From: Buttiauxella warmboldiae
Lineage (GTDB): Bacteria > Pseudomonadota > Gammaproteobacteria > Enterobacterales > Enterobacteriaceae
Assembly: GCF_003818135.1 (NCBI RefSeq)
Contig: NZ_RPOH01000019.1
Coordinates: forward strand, 1-64,000
Direction of reading: 5' to 3'
DNA length: 64,000 nt
In this document: piece after piece, positions 43,340 to 54,088 of the stretch
Numbering within the stretch: the first letter of the stretch is position 1
Layout: each line of letters opens with the position of its first letter
Program-made: the position numbers and the translations under genes
The notes under the pieces: model-generated
The model's input: the letters and a program-made list of their open reading frames with translations, nothing else
Told to the model about the DNA's origin: nothing
Database searches by the model: none

Positions 43340-45422
43340 ATTTACCAACTACTACAATCTGATACGCAAAAGCAACCTGGGGGTTCCTCTGCTGCTGCTG
43401 TGCGTGCTGGCGATGGTCATGCTGCCGCTCTCGCCACTGATCCTCGATATTCTTTTCACCTTTAACATCGTGCTGGCCGTAATTGTTTTACTGGTTTCCG
43501 TTAACAGTAAACGCCCGCTCGACTTTGCCATTTTCCCGACCATCCTGCTGATTACCACGCTGATGCGTCTGACCCTTAACGTCGCCTCAACGCGCGTGGT
43601 GCTGCTGCACGGGCACGAGGGTGAAGGGGCCGCCGGTAAGGTGATTGAAGCCTTTGGCCAGGTGGTGATTGGCGGTAACTTCGTCGTCGGCTTCGTGGTG
43701 TTTATCATCCTGATGATCATCAACTTTGTGGTGGTCACCAAGGGTGCGGAGCGTATTTCTGAAGTTTCTGCCCGCTTCACGCTTGATGCGCTGCCAGGCA
43801 AACAGATGGCTATCGATGCGGACCTCAATGCGGGTTTGATCAACCAGGAGCAAGCGCGCATCCGTCGTAAAGATGTTTCCGGCGAAGCAGATTTTTATGG
43901 CGCGATGGACGGCGCCTCGAAATTTGTGCGCGGCGATGCGATTGCCGGGATCATGATCCTGATAATCAACATTATTGGCGGTATCTGCATCGGCGTCTTC
44001 GCCCATAACCTGGACGTCGGCCACTCCTTCCAGCAGTACGTTTTGCTGTCGATCGGTGACGGCCTGGTAGCGCAAATCCCGTCGCTGCTGCTTTCCACCG
44101 CCGCGGCGATTATCGTCACCCGCGTTGGTGACGGTAACGACATCAGCACCGAGATTAACGCCCAGCTGCTGGCGCGCCCTTCCATTCTGTATACCGCCGC
44201 GTTTGTCATGTTTGTGCTGGCAATCGTTCCGGGGATGCCGCACATTGCCTTCCTGAGCTTCAGCGCCCTGCTCATTTTCGCCGCGTGGAAACAGAGTAAG
44301 CGGGTATCGGCCCCGCAGCCGGAAGTGGAAATTGAAGCCATCAATGAGGCCATCTCTCACGACAACGCGCCGGTTATTGACTGGGACAGCATTCCGCAAG
44401 TAGAGCCTATTGGCCTGAATCTCGGCTACAAGCTGGTGACCTTAGTGGATGCCACCCGGGGCAGCCCGCTGTCGCAGCGTATTCGCGGGGTACGTCAGGT
44501 GATTTCCGAAACCTGCGGCGTGCTGCTGCCGGAAATTCGCATCCGCGAGAACTTCCGTCTTAAACCTTCGCAATATGCCATTCATATCAACGGGATTCGT
44601 ATTGCCACGGGGGAAGTTCATGCCGACAAGCTGATGGCGATCCCCGGGGCTGAACTGTATGGTGAAATTGACGGGGTGCTGGATACGGACCCGGCCTATG
44701 GCATGGCCATCACCTGGATTTTACCGGAGCAGAAAGCAAAGGCGCTGAATCTGGGCTATCAGGTGGTCGACTGCGCCAGCGTGGTGGCGACCCACGTTAA
44801 TAAAATCGCCCGCAATTACCTGCCTGAACTGTTTAATTATGATGACATCACTCATCTGCATCATCGTCTGAGCCAGCAGGCTCCTAAGCTTGCAGAGGAT
44901 CTTGTCCAGCAGCTTAACTACAGCCTGCTGCTGCGCGTTTATCGTCAGCTGCTGCTGGAGCAGATTTCGCTAAAAGACATTAATACTATTGCCGCAACGT
45001 TGCTCGAAAGCGTGGCGCTGACGAAAGACCCGGTACTGCTGACATCAGATGTGCGCTTTGCTCTACGCCGCGCCATTATTCACAATATTAACGGCGACAA
45101 ACGCAGCCTGCAGGCATATACCCTGGATAATGAGCTGGAGAATATCCTGCTCAACGCGCTCAATCACGCCCAGCAGAGTGGCAAAGTGGGGCTGGATAAT
45201 TTCCCGGTAGACCCGAATATTCTGACGCAATTACAAAATACCATGCCGATGATTCAGGAGCATATGAAGGCCCAGGGAATGGCACCATTGCTGCTGGTTA
45301 CACCGCAATTACGCCCGCTAATTTCTCGCTATGGGCGCCTGTTTGCATCCGGCCTGCACGTTTTATCCTATAACGAAGTGCCTGATGAAGCCGATCTCAA
45401 TATCATCGGCACCCTGGCGTAA
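43326..45422 (+). CDS. flhA: flagellar export gate protein FlhA
   Basis: FlhA (698 aa) forms the nonameric export channel. Eight membrane helices lie in the N-terminal half, with the FHIPEP signature region IFPTILLITTLMRLTLNVAS and GDGLVAQIPSLLLSTAAAII. The C-terminal cytoplasmic domain (from about residue 330) is complete. E. coli K-12 has only a broken lateral copy (fhiA), while this gene is intact. The operon ends at the terminator just after it. Confidence 0.96.
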   Translation: MANGKFTNYYNLIRKSNLGVPLLLLCVLAMVMLPLSPLILDILFTFNIVLAVIVLLVSVNSKRPLDFAIFPTILLITTLMRLTLNVASTRVVLLHGHEGEGAAGKVIEAFGQVVIGGNFVVGFVVFIILMIINFVVVTKGAERISEVSARFTLDALPGKQMAIDADLNAGLINQEQARIRRKDVSGEADFYGAMDGASKFVRGDAIAGIMILIINIIGGICIGVFAHNLDVGHSFQQYVLLSIGDGLVAQIPSLLLSTAAAIIVTRVGDGNDISTEINAQLLARPSILYTAAFVMFVLAIVPGMPHIAFLSFSALLIFAAWKQSKRVSAPQPEVEIEAINEAISHDNAPVIDWDSIPQVEPIGLNLGYKLVTLVDATRGSPLSQRIRGVRQVISETCGVLLPEIRIRENFRLKPSQYAIHINGIRIATGEVHADKLMAIPGAELYGEIDGVLDTDPAYGMAITWILPEQKAKALNLGYQVVDCASVVATHVNKIARNYLPELFNYDDITHLHHRLSQQAPKLAEDLVQQLNYSLLLRVYRQLLLEQISLKDINTIAATLLESVALTKDPVLLTSDVRFALRRAIIHNINGDKRSLQAYTLDNELENILLNALNHAQQSGKVGLDNFPVDPNILTQLQNTMPMIQEHMKAQGMAPLLLVTPQLRPLISRYGRLFASGLHVLSYNEVPDEADLNIIGTLA

Positions 45423-45463
45423 TCTCAGCCGGTTGTTTCACTAAACGAATCGATGCCTGCGAT

Positions 45464-45503
45464 AAAAAAGAAGGAAAATCAATTGCTTGATTTTCCTTCT
45501 TTT
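45464..45503. terminator. strong bidirectional terminator after flhA
   Basis: GAAGGAAAATCAA and TTGATTTTCCTTC (45470-45499) form a perfect 13-bp stem with a TTGC loop, flanked by A6 and T4. It separates flhA from the convergent EAL gene and marks the right edge of the flagellar block. Confidence 0.93.
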
Positions 45504-45543
45504 CAGCCGTAACAACCCAGCGTCTGAGATATGCAGCGTTGGG

Positions 45544-46302
45544 TTATTTCAGAATATAAGCCTGCAAAAACTCACCTTTTTTCACCGGACGGGAAAAGAG
45601 GAACCCCTGGGCCAGCATGACGTTATGTTTTAACAGCATGGAAGTCTGCGCCATCGTTTCCACCCCCTCAGCAATGATTGAGATGCCAATGTTATGCGCC
45701 TCGGCAATAAGCTCCCGGGTTTTCTCGCTATGCCCATTTTTCAGGCATTCGCGATCTAATTTGATAAAGTCACAGGCCGCCTGCGCCATCTTATTTTGTA
45801 CATCATCAAGGGTGCCAACATCATCCCAGGCGAAAGTAAAACCCGCATCCTGTAACTGCTGAATGTTCTTTTCACCCGTTTCAGCCAGCGCTTCTGCAGA
45901 ACGTGTGATCTCAAAAGTCACGGAGGTTGCTGGAATTTGATACTGGCTTTGCAGCTGCAAAATACTCTCAGAAAAATCCTCATCATTAAGCTGATGGGTA
46001 GCCAAATTGATATTAAAGAAAAAATCAGGCTTTATCGGCAGGATATCGCGCTGCATAAACTCAAAAGCTTTACCGACGATGTATTTTCCGACATTAATGA
46101 TGCCGTCATTTTCTTCCAGCTGTTGTAAGAACTGTGCGGGCTGAATAATATTGTGGCGATGGACGCCACGCAACAACACCTCGGCACCGACACACTGGAA
46201 GCTCGACAAATTAAAAATCGGCTGCACAAAAAAATCTACCACGCTTGAGTAATCACGATGGGTTATTTTTCTTAAAATGGTACTGGAACTAATGTCGATC
46301 AT
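45544..46302 (-). CDS. EAL-domain protein with degenerate catalytic loop
   Basis: ATG 46302 has AGGTAAG upstream, giving 252 residues, the size of a lone EAL domain. The first motif is GAEVLLRG (EVL form of EAL), and AEGVET and AQGFLFSRP are kept. The metal-site loop DDFGTG reads [10 protein letters not shown], and the EITE motif reads EITRS. Such EAL-only proteins either cut cyclic-di-GMP or, like YdiV, act as binding or anti-activator proteins on flagellar regulators. It is third in the minus-strand run after the diguanylate cyclase, 58 bases behind its paralogue. Confidence 0.85.
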   Translation of the reverse strand: MIDISSSTILRKITHRDYSSVVDFFVQPIFNLSSFQCVGAEVLLRGVHRHNIIQPAQFLQQLEENDGIINVGKYIVGKAFEFMQRDILPIKPDFFFNINLATHQLNDEDFSESILQLQSQYQIPATSVTFEITRSAEALAETGEKNIQQLQDAGFTFAWDDVGTLDDVQNKMAQAACDFIKLDRECLKNGHSEKTRELIAEAHNIGISIIAEGVETMAQTSMLLKHNVMLAQGFLFSRPVKKGEFLQAYILK

Positions 46303-46360
46303 TCGCTTACCTATATATGATGCCGGGGTAGAGGCAGGTATCCAGAGATGAATAATTACG

Positions 46361-47122
46361 CTAACTAATATAGCGCTGGGCAAAAGTCTGGAGCGCCACC
46401 GGAGGGGAGTAATAATATCCCTGGCAGGTCGTTACGCCTTGCTCAAGTAACCACTCCCGTTGCCAGGGATATTCCACCCCTTCGGCAACCAGCTGTAATT
46501 TTTTACGTTGGCAGCGTGCGATAATCTCTTGCGTCACGCTCAGGCACTCTTGATTAAGCAGGCTACGATCCAGCTTGATGACATCGCTGCAAAACTGCTG
46601 GCTGTTTTTCTTCAAATCATCCAGATTACGTATATCATCCCACGCGATCACAAAACCCTGCTGCTGTAACCAGCGGGCATTCTCCTGCCCGCAATCGCTC
46701 AGGGCAACCTCAGTTTCAGTGATTTCAATTGTAATTTTATGCCGTGGATAACCCGACCGTTCAGTAATGGCTTTGATCTTCTCAACCACCGCACGATCGT
46801 TTATCTCAATCGGTGAAAAATTGCTGCTCAGGGTGAAATCAGGCTGCTGATGCAGCTGGTTCTCAATGGCGAAATGGATCGCCATTTGCAGCACAAAAAC
46901 CCCCACTTTACGGATATCACTGTTCTGCTCAAGCAGACCGATAAAGCGGTCGGGGAAGATTAGCTTATTTTCCACCATTCCCCGAACCAGCGCCTCTGCG
47001 CCCTGACAGCGCCCGTCAACCATATTAATAATGGGCTGTAAATAGACGGTCAGAGCTTGCGCTGGCTTGCCCTCAGCAATATTAGCCAGTAGGGTTCTAA
47101 TATCCTCATTCTCAACCGTCAT
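46361..47122 (-). CDS. EAL-domain protein, partly degenerate (paralogue of the neighbour)
   Basis: A 253-residue EAL-only protein with RBS AAGGAAAG. EAL is intact ([10 protein letters not shown]), as are EITETE and VAEGVE, but the DDFGTG loop reads [10 protein letters not shown], as in the neighbour. The two are clearly related, so probably a tandem duplication. With loop 6 changed, enzyme activity is uncertain. It lies 67 bases downstream of the GGDEF gene. Confidence 0.85.
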   Translation of the reverse strand: MTVENEDIRTLLANIAEGKPAQALTVYLQPIINMVDGRCQGAEALVRGMVENKLIFPDRFIGLLEQNSDIRKVGVFVLQMAIHFAIENQLHQQPDFTLSSNFSPIEINDRAVVEKIKAITERSGYPRHKITIEITETEVALSDCGQENARWLQQQGFVIAWDDIRNLDDLKKNSQQFCSDVIKLDRSLLNQECLSVTQEIIARCQRKKLQLVAEGVEYPWQREWLLEQGVTTCQGYYYSPPVALQTFAQRYIS

Positions 47123-47189
47123 GTTACTTTCCTTGCTTGATAAAGACTAAATATGAAGCGGACCCTTTCTGCATCATTCACCTCATTAT

Positions 47190-48725
47190 TTAATCAGTTG
47201 CTGTGCGAATGGCATTTTTCCCTGCGCGCTTCGCCTCATATAATGCTTTGTCTGCTTTAGTGATAATCTCCTGTGAGGTTTCACCCATTTTCCAGCGGGC
47301 GATGCCACAGCTAAAGGAGACTTTTAATGTTGTTTCGCGCCACTGGCGCTGGCAGATGGTGGCACGCCAGGTTTCGAGTAAATCGAAATAGAGGTGATAT
47401 TCACCGCCCGGGAACAACACCACCAGCTCTTCACCGCCAAAACGATAAATATCATATTCGGGTTCAATAATTGCTTTACCGGCTTTACTGACATATTTGA
47501 GCACCGAGTCGCCAACCGCGTGACCGAAAGTATCATTAATCTTTTTAAAATCATCGAGATCCAGTATCGCCAGATAGAAAGGAGTTTCGCTGTTAATTAA
47601 CTCAGCCATGCGGTCATCAAACTTGCGCCGGGTGCCGATCCCAGTCAACGCATCTTCACCAGAGATACGGCGCACTTCTTTAAGCTCTAACTGGCTACTT
47701 TTAATATTTTTATAAATTTTTTCCAAATCTTGTGACTGGCCATCATAGTTAATTCCATGCACGCCCATATACAGACGGCCAATGATCTCTCTGATGTAGA
47801 CACGACACAAGCAGATTAAGACAATATAAATTATCAAGCATAATGAAATAATAAAAATTAACGTCTGTGGCGCTTTGTTAATAAAATCATCATACTTTCC
47901 CCCATTAACAATAGTAAACGCTACCCAATCTGGATTCGAAAATGAATGATAAAAGATATAACTATTAGATTCTTCATCATAAAACTCCCCTTCAATGTTG
48001 ATAGCATTATTAACCCATTTTAATGGGACCGTATTGCGGAAAATTTTATTAATATTGTCGCTCATGATAATAGTGCCATCTTTCGCGGCGACAAGAAATT
48101 TACCGTCGAAAGGCACTACCACGTTTTTCAGCGTTGAGCTCATCGCATCCATATCAAGATCGAAAGCTATGTTGCCATATTTTTGCAATTCTTCATCAAA
48201 AAGATTCATGCTAACTGTAATCGCCCGGCCTTCTAAGTCGGTTGGCAAAGCAAGAACATCTGAGTACGGTTCAGAATAATAAATCCCCTTCTGATGTTTA
48301 ATCGTCGGGTACCAGGGGCGCTGGAGTGGGAAATAGTCATCTTTTTTAATGCCGGGATAAGTACGATAGTTTCCGTCAATATCTGAAACTATCGCCGCAT
48401 CAAAAAAGGATAATGTATTAACTATTGAGGCAATAATTGAATGAGGAGTACCGTGCTCTTCATTAATAAAAATCCTGGCTCCTTCGTGTGTCATCCGGCT
48501 ATTGAGAATCTGGAAAACAAGACCAATCTCTTCTAACTGCCGGTTAACGCTTTCCATAGCGGTATTATGGGTAAAGCGCATCAGATTGGTATCAAATGTT
48601 TCAATATTCCCCTTACGGATATGGTCAAACGACCAGATCGAGACCAGCATAAAAGGAATTAACATCACTACAAATAGCACGGTTAGCAAACGATTCACGG
48701 TGCTGGACTTCTTATTAACTTCCAT
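47190..48725 (-). CDS. membrane diguanylate cyclase (Cache-like sensor, GGDEF domain)
   Basis: A 511-residue protein that makes cyclic-di-GMP. It has helices at about 15-35 and 280-305, and between them a periplasmic dCache-type sensor (ISDIDGNYRTYPGIKKDDYF, GRAITVSMNLFDEE). The GGDEF domain starts EDALTGIGTRRKFDDRMAEL, with active-site GGEEL in YDIYRFGGEELVVLFPGG. The inhibitory I-site RxxD is absent (the equivalent is PEYD), so product feedback may be weak. It heads the GGDEF-EAL-EAL run. Confidence 0.92.
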   Translation of the reverse strand: MEVNKKSSTVNRLLTVLFVVMLIPFMLVSIWSFDHIRKGNIETFDTNLMRFTHNTAMESVNRQLEEIGLVFQILNSRMTHEGARIFINEEHGTPHSIIASIVNTLSFFDAAIVSDIDGNYRTYPGIKKDDYFPLQRPWYPTIKHQKGIYYSEPYSDVLALPTDLEGRAITVSMNLFDEELQKYGNIAFDLDMDAMSSTLKNVVVPFDGKFLVAAKDGTIIMSDNINKIFRNTVPLKWVNNAINIEGEFYDEESNSYIFYHSFSNPDWVAFTIVNGGKYDDFINKAPQTLIFIISLCLIIYIVLICLCRVYIREIIGRLYMGVHGINYDGQSQDLEKIYKNIKSSQLELKEVRRISGEDALTGIGTRRKFDDRMAELINSETPFYLAILDLDDFKKINDTFGHAVGDSVLKYVSKAGKAIIEPEYDIYRFGGEELVVLFPGGEYHLYFDLLETWRATICQRQWRETTLKVSFSCGIARWKMGETSQEIITKADKALYEAKRAGKNAIRTATD

Positions 48726-48980
48726 GTCTAACTTCCATTTTCAACACGCCATACTACGGGTCTGATGCCATTGACCCCAGAGTTTCACACTTCATCAAAG
48801 TAAAACGACCGGAATAAGGGAACACTTAAATCGCGAAGAAAATTATTTACGCCATCAATTGAGGATAAAGCTGCCGGGGCGTTCCGCACCTGTGGCTTCC
48901 AGCCTGCGGTTTAGCTAGCGGAACGCAAATGTGGAGCTTTGATAACGTTGCAGCGTAAGTGCGGCAACGCCTGTTGCAGA
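48726..48980. other. intergenic junction between the c-di-GMP module and ygaC
   Basis: Contains an inverted repeat GCGTTCCGC (48879-48887) / GCGGAACGC (48918-48926) with a 30-base spacer. No gene is apparent. This is the seam between accessory and conserved gene order. Confidence 0.55.
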
Positions 48981-49322
48981 TCAGCGCTCGCCAAACAAGC
49001 CAGACAGGTAACGCTCAAGGGCAATACGTGAACTAAAGCCGTGCGGAATACCGTAATGCTGATGGGTATCGCCTGCCAGATAGAGGGGAAATTGCTGGTA
49101 ATGATCGCAGGTTTTAATGTCCGTCGCCGGATCGGCCAGCGTCTGGCTGCGCTCTTTTAACGTCGGGTGAATAATCAGCGCCGTGCGCCCCATACGCGCT
49201 TCCCGGTTTACATACACGTAGTTTTCCCCACGGCGGTATCCGTAAGTTTTTGGCGTCACGATATCCATAGTAAAACCGGCTTTTTCAAGAACGCGGGCCA
49301 CCTCATCAGGTCGTAGATACAT
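48981..49322 (-). CDS. ygaC: conserved DUF2002 protein YgaC
   Basis: A 113-residue protein that matches E. coli YgaC in length and sequence ([40 protein letters not shown]). Its function is unknown. The gene is divergent from ygaM, as in E. coli K-12. Confidence 0.93.
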   Translation of the reverse strand: MYLRPDEVARVLEKAGFTMDIVTPKTYGYRRGENYVYVNREARMGRTALIIHPTLKERSQTLADPATDIKTCDHYQQFPLYLAGDTHQHYGIPHGFSSRIALERYLSGLFGER

Positions 49323-49472
49323 AATTTTTCCTCGTCATCTTCTGTTGCTGCGCAACCTTACCTTATACCCCGTTAGCAGCGCTTTCAGATTAGTCCATAA
49401 AGGCCCTGAGCTGAGCCATGACTAAAAATTATGGTCTACACTCAGTTGTACATCGCAAAAAGGGAGAAACCA

Positions 49473-49799
49473 ATGTTTAACCGCGTAAATCGAAATGATG
49501 TAGACGAAGGCGTTGATGATATTAACCGTGACGTGAACCAGCTGGCGGACACGCTGGAAGAGGTTCTTAAATCGTTCGGTAGCGATGTTAAGGAAGAAGG
49601 TGAAGCCGCCCGTAAAAAAGCGGAGTCTCTGCTGAAAGAGACGCGTGCTCGCCTTCACGGTCGCACCCGAGTCAAACAGGCAGCGTGCGATGCAATGGGC
49701 TGCGCCGACACTTATGTGCGCGACAAACCGTGGCAAAGCGTGGGGATTAGCGCCGCTGTCGGTATCTTCATCGGTGCGTTGTTAGCATCGCGTCGCTAG
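49473..49799 (+). CDS. ygaM: DUF883/ElaB-like protein YgaM
   Basis: ATG 49473 follows AAAGGGAGAAA; the longer frame lacks a site. The 108-residue product has a coiled-coil body with DDINRDVNQLADTLEEVLKS and ends in a C-terminal membrane helix (GISAAVGIFIGALLASRR), the design of ElaB/YqjD/YgaM, stationary-phase proteins that tether ribosomes to the inner membrane. The role of YgaM itself is inferred from this family. Confidence 0.92.
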   Translation: MFNRVNRNDVDEGVDDINRDVNQLADTLEEVLKSFGSDVKEEGEAARKKAESLLKETRARLHGRTRVKQAACDAMGCADTYVRDKPWQSVGISAAVGIFIGALLASRR

Positions 49800-49837
49800 A
49801 GTCGCTACAAGTGTAGTGATAACAAAGATGCGTCTGA

Positions 49838-49863
49838 CCCCGGAATTTATTCCGGGGTTTTTA
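49838..49863 (+). terminator. rho-independent terminator of ygaM
   Basis: CCCCGGAA and TTCCGGGG with a TTTA loop are followed by T6. Sits 38 bases past the ygaM stop. Confidence 0.93.
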
Positions 49864-49925
49864 TTTTCTGGCCTCCGCTAATCGCTTCACGCCCCGCTCA
49901 TCACCTTTGCTGGTCTTATCTAAAA

Positions 49926-49941
49926 ATACTATATATTGCGT
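49926..49941 (+). promoter_or_regulatory. NrdR box upstream of nrdHIEF
   Basis: ATACTATATATTGCGT contains CTATATATTG, the core of the NrdR consensus (acaCwATATATwGtgt). It lies 64 bases before nrdH. A second, poorer site near 49962-49977 is possible but its spacing is not standard. NrdR represses the operon when dATP is plentiful. Confidence 0.75.
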
Positions 49942-50004
49942 GGTTGATAATTTTTTAACCCACATCTAGTATTCGTATTCTCAACCACAGAGAGAATACG
50001 AATC

Positions 50005-50241
50005 ATGCGCATTACCATATACACTCGAAATGACTGTGTTCAGTGCCATGCTACCAGGCGTGCTATCGAAAGCCGTGGGTTCACGTTTGAGATGATTAAT
50101 CTCGATGTAAACCCGGAGGCGGCCGACGATTTGCGTGCTTTGGGTTATCGCCAGTTGCCGGTTGTGATCACCGAGCAGGAAAGCTGGAGCGGGTTTCGCC
50201 CGGATATGATTAACCGCCTGCGCCCCCGGGCCACAGCATGA
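50005..50241 (+). CDS. nrdH: glutaredoxin-like electron donor NrdH
   Basis: NrdH (78 aa) reduces the class Ib ribonucleotide reductase. The active-site CVQC is near the N-terminus ([20 protein letters not shown]) and the C-terminal [12 protein letters not shown] is characteristic. It overlaps nrdI by four bases. Confidence 0.96.
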   Translation: MRITIYTRNDCVQCHATRRAIESRGFTFEMINLDVNPEAADDLRALGYRQLPVVITEQESWSGFRPDMINRLRPRATA

Positions 50242-50648
50242 GCAATCTCGTCTACTTCTCCAGCACCTCGGAAAATACTCTGCGTTTTATCGAACGCCTG
50301 GGATTGCCCGCGTTGCGCATTCCGTTGGATTTCAAACAACGGTTGGAAGTGACGGAGCCTTACATCCTGATTGTGCCGAGTTATGGCGGCGGCGGCATTG
50401 CCGGTGCCGTTCCCGCGCAAGCGATCCGATTTTTAAATAACCCTAATAATCGGGCCTTGCTGCGCGGCGTGATTGCCAGCGGTAATCGAAACTTCGGCGA
50501 AGGGTTTTGCCGGGCGGGCGATGTGATAGCCCAAAAATGCCAGGTGCCGTATCTCTATCGTTTTGAGTTACTCGGCACCGGGCAGGACCTTGAAAACGTG
50601 CGTAAGGGAGTGAACGAATTTTGGCAACGACAGAGGCTATCCGCCTGA
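50238..50648 (+). CDS. nrdI: flavodoxin-like protein NrdI
   Basis: NrdI (136 aa) is a flavoprotein that helps load the manganese-tyrosyl radical of NrdF. The FMN-binding loop is in [20 protein letters not shown], and SYGGGG and [11 protein letters not shown] are conserved. It overlaps nrdE by 28 bases, as in E. coli. Confidence 0.95.
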   Translation: MSNLVYFSSTSENTLRFIERLGLPALRIPLDFKQRLEVTEPYILIVPSYGGGGIAGAVPAQAIRFLNNPNNRALLRGVIASGNRNFGEGFCRAGDVIAQKCQVPYLYRFELLGTGQDLENVRKGVNEFWQRQRLSA

Positions 50649-52774
50649 CGGCGAACGCAAACGCAAACGCGGATTATCACGCGCTTAACGCCATGCTGAA
50701 TCTGTATGATTCCGCAGGCCGCATCCAGTTTGAGAAAGACAAACTGGCGGTGGAGCAATTCCATCAGCAATATGTCCTGCCCCGCTCGCGCCAGTTTGCT
50801 ACTCCACAGGCGCGCCTGGATTGGCTGGTGGCTGAAGGCTATTACGACAGTGCGGTGCTGCAACGTTACCCGAGCCGTTTTGTGATTGAGCTGGTTGAGA
50901 AGGCGCAGCGCAGCGGCTTTCAGTTCCAGACTTTCCTCGGCGCGTGGAAGTATTACACCAGCTACGCGTTAAAATCTTACGACGGTAAAGAGCTTCTGGA
51001 ACACTTCCCCGACCGCGTGTGCATGGTGGCGCTAACCCTGGCCCGGGGGGATGAAAAGCTGGCGCTACGGTTAATGGAAGAGATGCTCAGCGGGCGCTTC
51101 CAGCCTGCGACCCCCACCTTTCTCAACTGCGGAAAGATGCAGCGCGGCGAACTGGTTTCCTGTTTCTTATTGCGTATTGAAGACAATATGGAATCCATTG
51201 GACGCGCGATAAATTCGGCATTGCAGCTGTCAAAACGCGGCGGAGGCGTAGCGTTTTTACTCTCAAATTTACGTGAAGCAGGCGCTCCGATTAAGCGCAT
51301 TGAGAACCAGTCATCCGGCGTGATCCCGGTGATGAAAATGCTCGAAGATGCGTTTTCTTATGCTAATCAACTGGGCGCGCGCCAGGGGGCGGGCGCGGTT
51401 TATCTTCATGCCCATCACCCGGATATTTTGCGTTTCCTCGACACCAAACGCGAAAACGCTGACGAAAAGATCCGCATTAAATCTCTGTCGCTTGGCGTGA
51501 CGATCCCGGATATCACGTTCCAGTTGGCGAAGGATAATCAACCGATGGCGCTGTTCTCGCCTTACGATGTCGAGCGGATTTACGGCAAGCCGTATAGCGA
51601 TATTGCAATTAGCGAATGCTATGAAGAAATGCTGGCTGATGAACGCATCCGCAAAACCTTTATTCACGCGCGTGAGTTCTTCCAGCGGCTGGCGGAAATT
51701 CAGTTTGAGTCCGGCTATCCGTACATCATGTTTGAAGACACGGTAAACCGTGCCAACCCGATTTGCGGGCGCATTAATATGAGCAACCTGTGTTCGGAAA
51801 TTCTGCAGGTTAATAGCCCCTCGACCTATGATGAAAACCTCGATTACGCGCAGGTGGGCAAAGATATCTCCTGTAATCTCGGCTCGCTGAATATTGCCCA
51901 CGCCATGGATTCGCCCGATTTTGGCAAAACCATAGAAACGGCGATTCGTGGCCTGACGGCGGTTTCCGATCTCAGCCATATTCGTTCAGTGCCGTCGATT
52001 GCGGCCGCAAACGCCGCCTCCCACTCCATTGGCCTCGGGCAGATGAATCTGCATGGCTATCTGGCGCGCGAAGGTATAGCTTACGGCTCCCCGGAAGGGC
52101 TGGATTTTACTAACATCTATTTCTACACCGTCACCTGGCACGCCGTCCGCGCCTCAAATTTGCTGGCTCGCGAACGTAAACAGCGCTTCGCAGGATTCGA
52201 GCAATCGCGTTATGCCAGCGGTGAATATTTCCGCCAATATCTGCAAGAAAACTGGCAGCCAAAAACTGAGAAAGTACGCGAACTGTTTGCGAAAGCGGGC
52301 GTGGCAATCCCCACCCGCGAGCAGTGGCAGCAGTTACGCGACGATGTCATGGAATTTGGGCTGTATAACCAGAACCTGCAGGCGATCCCGCCAACCGGTT
52401 CTATCTCTTATATCAACCACGCGACCTCAAGCATTCACCCGATTGTGTCGCGTATTGAGATCCGCAAGGAAGGCAAAACCGGACGCGTTTATTACCCGGC
52501 TCCGTTTATGACCAATGACAACCTGGCGTTTTACCAGGACGCCTACGACATCGGCCCGGAAAAAATCATTGATACTTACGCCGAGGCCACGCGCCATGTC
52601 GATCAGGGCCTGTCGCTGACGCTATTTTTCCGCGATACCGCCACCACGCGCGATATTAATCGGGCGCAGATTTACGCCTGGAAGAAAGGCATTAAAACGC
52701 TGTATTACATTCGCCTGCGTCAAATGGCGCTGGAAGGCACCGAAGTGCAGGGCTGCGTGTCCTGCGCTTTATAA
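50621..52774 (+). CDS. nrdE: class Ib ribonucleotide reductase large subunit NrdE
   Basis: NrdE (717 aa; E. coli 714) turns NDPs into dNDPs. The start is TTG 50621, inside nrdI, aligning with E. coli [23 protein letters not shown] and the C-terminal redox pair GCVSCAL are present. Residues 10-16 are a short ANANAN stretch from a hexanucleotide repeat (gcaaac, three copies) near 50653-50672, so the N-terminus may vary in length between strains. Confidence 0.96.
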   Translation: MATTEAIRLTANANANADYHALNAMLNLYDSAGRIQFEKDKLAVEQFHQQYVLPRSRQFATPQARLDWLVAEGYYDSAVLQRYPSRFVIELVEKAQRSGFQFQTFLGAWKYYTSYALKSYDGKELLEHFPDRVCMVALTLARGDEKLALRLMEEMLSGRFQPATPTFLNCGKMQRGELVSCFLLRIEDNMESIGRAINSALQLSKRGGGVAFLLSNLREAGAPIKRIENQSSGVIPVMKMLEDAFSYANQLGARQGAGAVYLHAHHPDILRFLDTKRENADEKIRIKSLSLGVTIPDITFQLAKDNQPMALFSPYDVERIYGKPYSDIAISECYEEMLADERIRKTFIHAREFFQRLAEIQFESGYPYIMFEDTVNRANPICGRINMSNLCSEILQVNSPSTYDENLDYAQVGKDISCNLGSLNIAHAMDSPDFGKTIETAIRGLTAVSDLSHIRSVPSIAAANAASHSIGLGQMNLHGYLAREGIAYGSPEGLDFTNIYFYTVTWHAVRASNLLARERKQRFAGFEQSRYASGEYFRQYLQENWQPKTEKVRELFAKAGVAIPTREQWQQLRDDVMEFGLYNQNLQAIPPTGSISYINHATSSIHPIVSRIEIRKEGKTGRVYYPAPFMTNDNLAFYQDAYDIGPEKIIDTYAEATRHVDQGLSLTLFFRDTATTRDINRAQIYAWKKGIKTLYYIRLRQMALEGTEVQGCVSCAL

Positions 52775-53746
<972 letters not shown>

Positions 53747-54088
53747 AACCTTTATATTTGCTATTTAACGCCGCAAAATCACCCGAATATTTGACGAGAT
53801 CTCGCGGCCTTTATTTCCGGTAAATCATACAAAATAATCTCTTACATTTCCGCCGAAATCTCACGCTATGCAGGGAAATTTCTCCTGCCGTTACAAAAAA
53901 TATCACCCCTGGCTGATTTGCTCTCAGCCCTTTATTCATGGGAAATTCAGCCCACACTGGCCACGCGGATATTGCATATAGCGAAAATCGAGGGTTGTCT
54001 CAGATTCTGAGTATGTTAGGGTATATGCAGTGAATATTTCCAGCAGGAATTATGTATAAATATATAAATACAGGAATAACTTTATTGC
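53747..54088. other. proU regulatory region
   Basis: About 340 bases before proV, AT-rich towards proV, as in E. coli, where H-NS represses proU through sites upstream and inside proV. A CGAGATCTCG palindrome lies near 53797-53806. No gene seen. Confidence 0.7.
53995..54022 (+). promoter_or_regulatory. osmotically induced sigma-70 promoter of proVWX
   Basis: TTGTCT-N16-TAGGGT matches the E. coli proU P2 promoter (recalled TTGCCT / TAGGGT) at the same place, including the flanking CAGATTCTGAGTATGT. Salt shock raises its use. Confidence 0.8.

Noticed and set aside
43587-44399. 270-codon minus-strand ORF opposite flhA
   Set aside because: It lies wholly inside the clear FlhA frame, is rich in His, Asp and Arg as expected of an antisense shadow, and has no ribosome-binding site.
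49962-49977. Second NrdR box before nrdH
   Set aside because: Only about half the core matches, and the distance from the first box is not the usual three helical turns.
51311-51979. 222-codon minus-strand ORF opposite nrdE
   Set aside because: Shadow of a conserved gene, with no family features.
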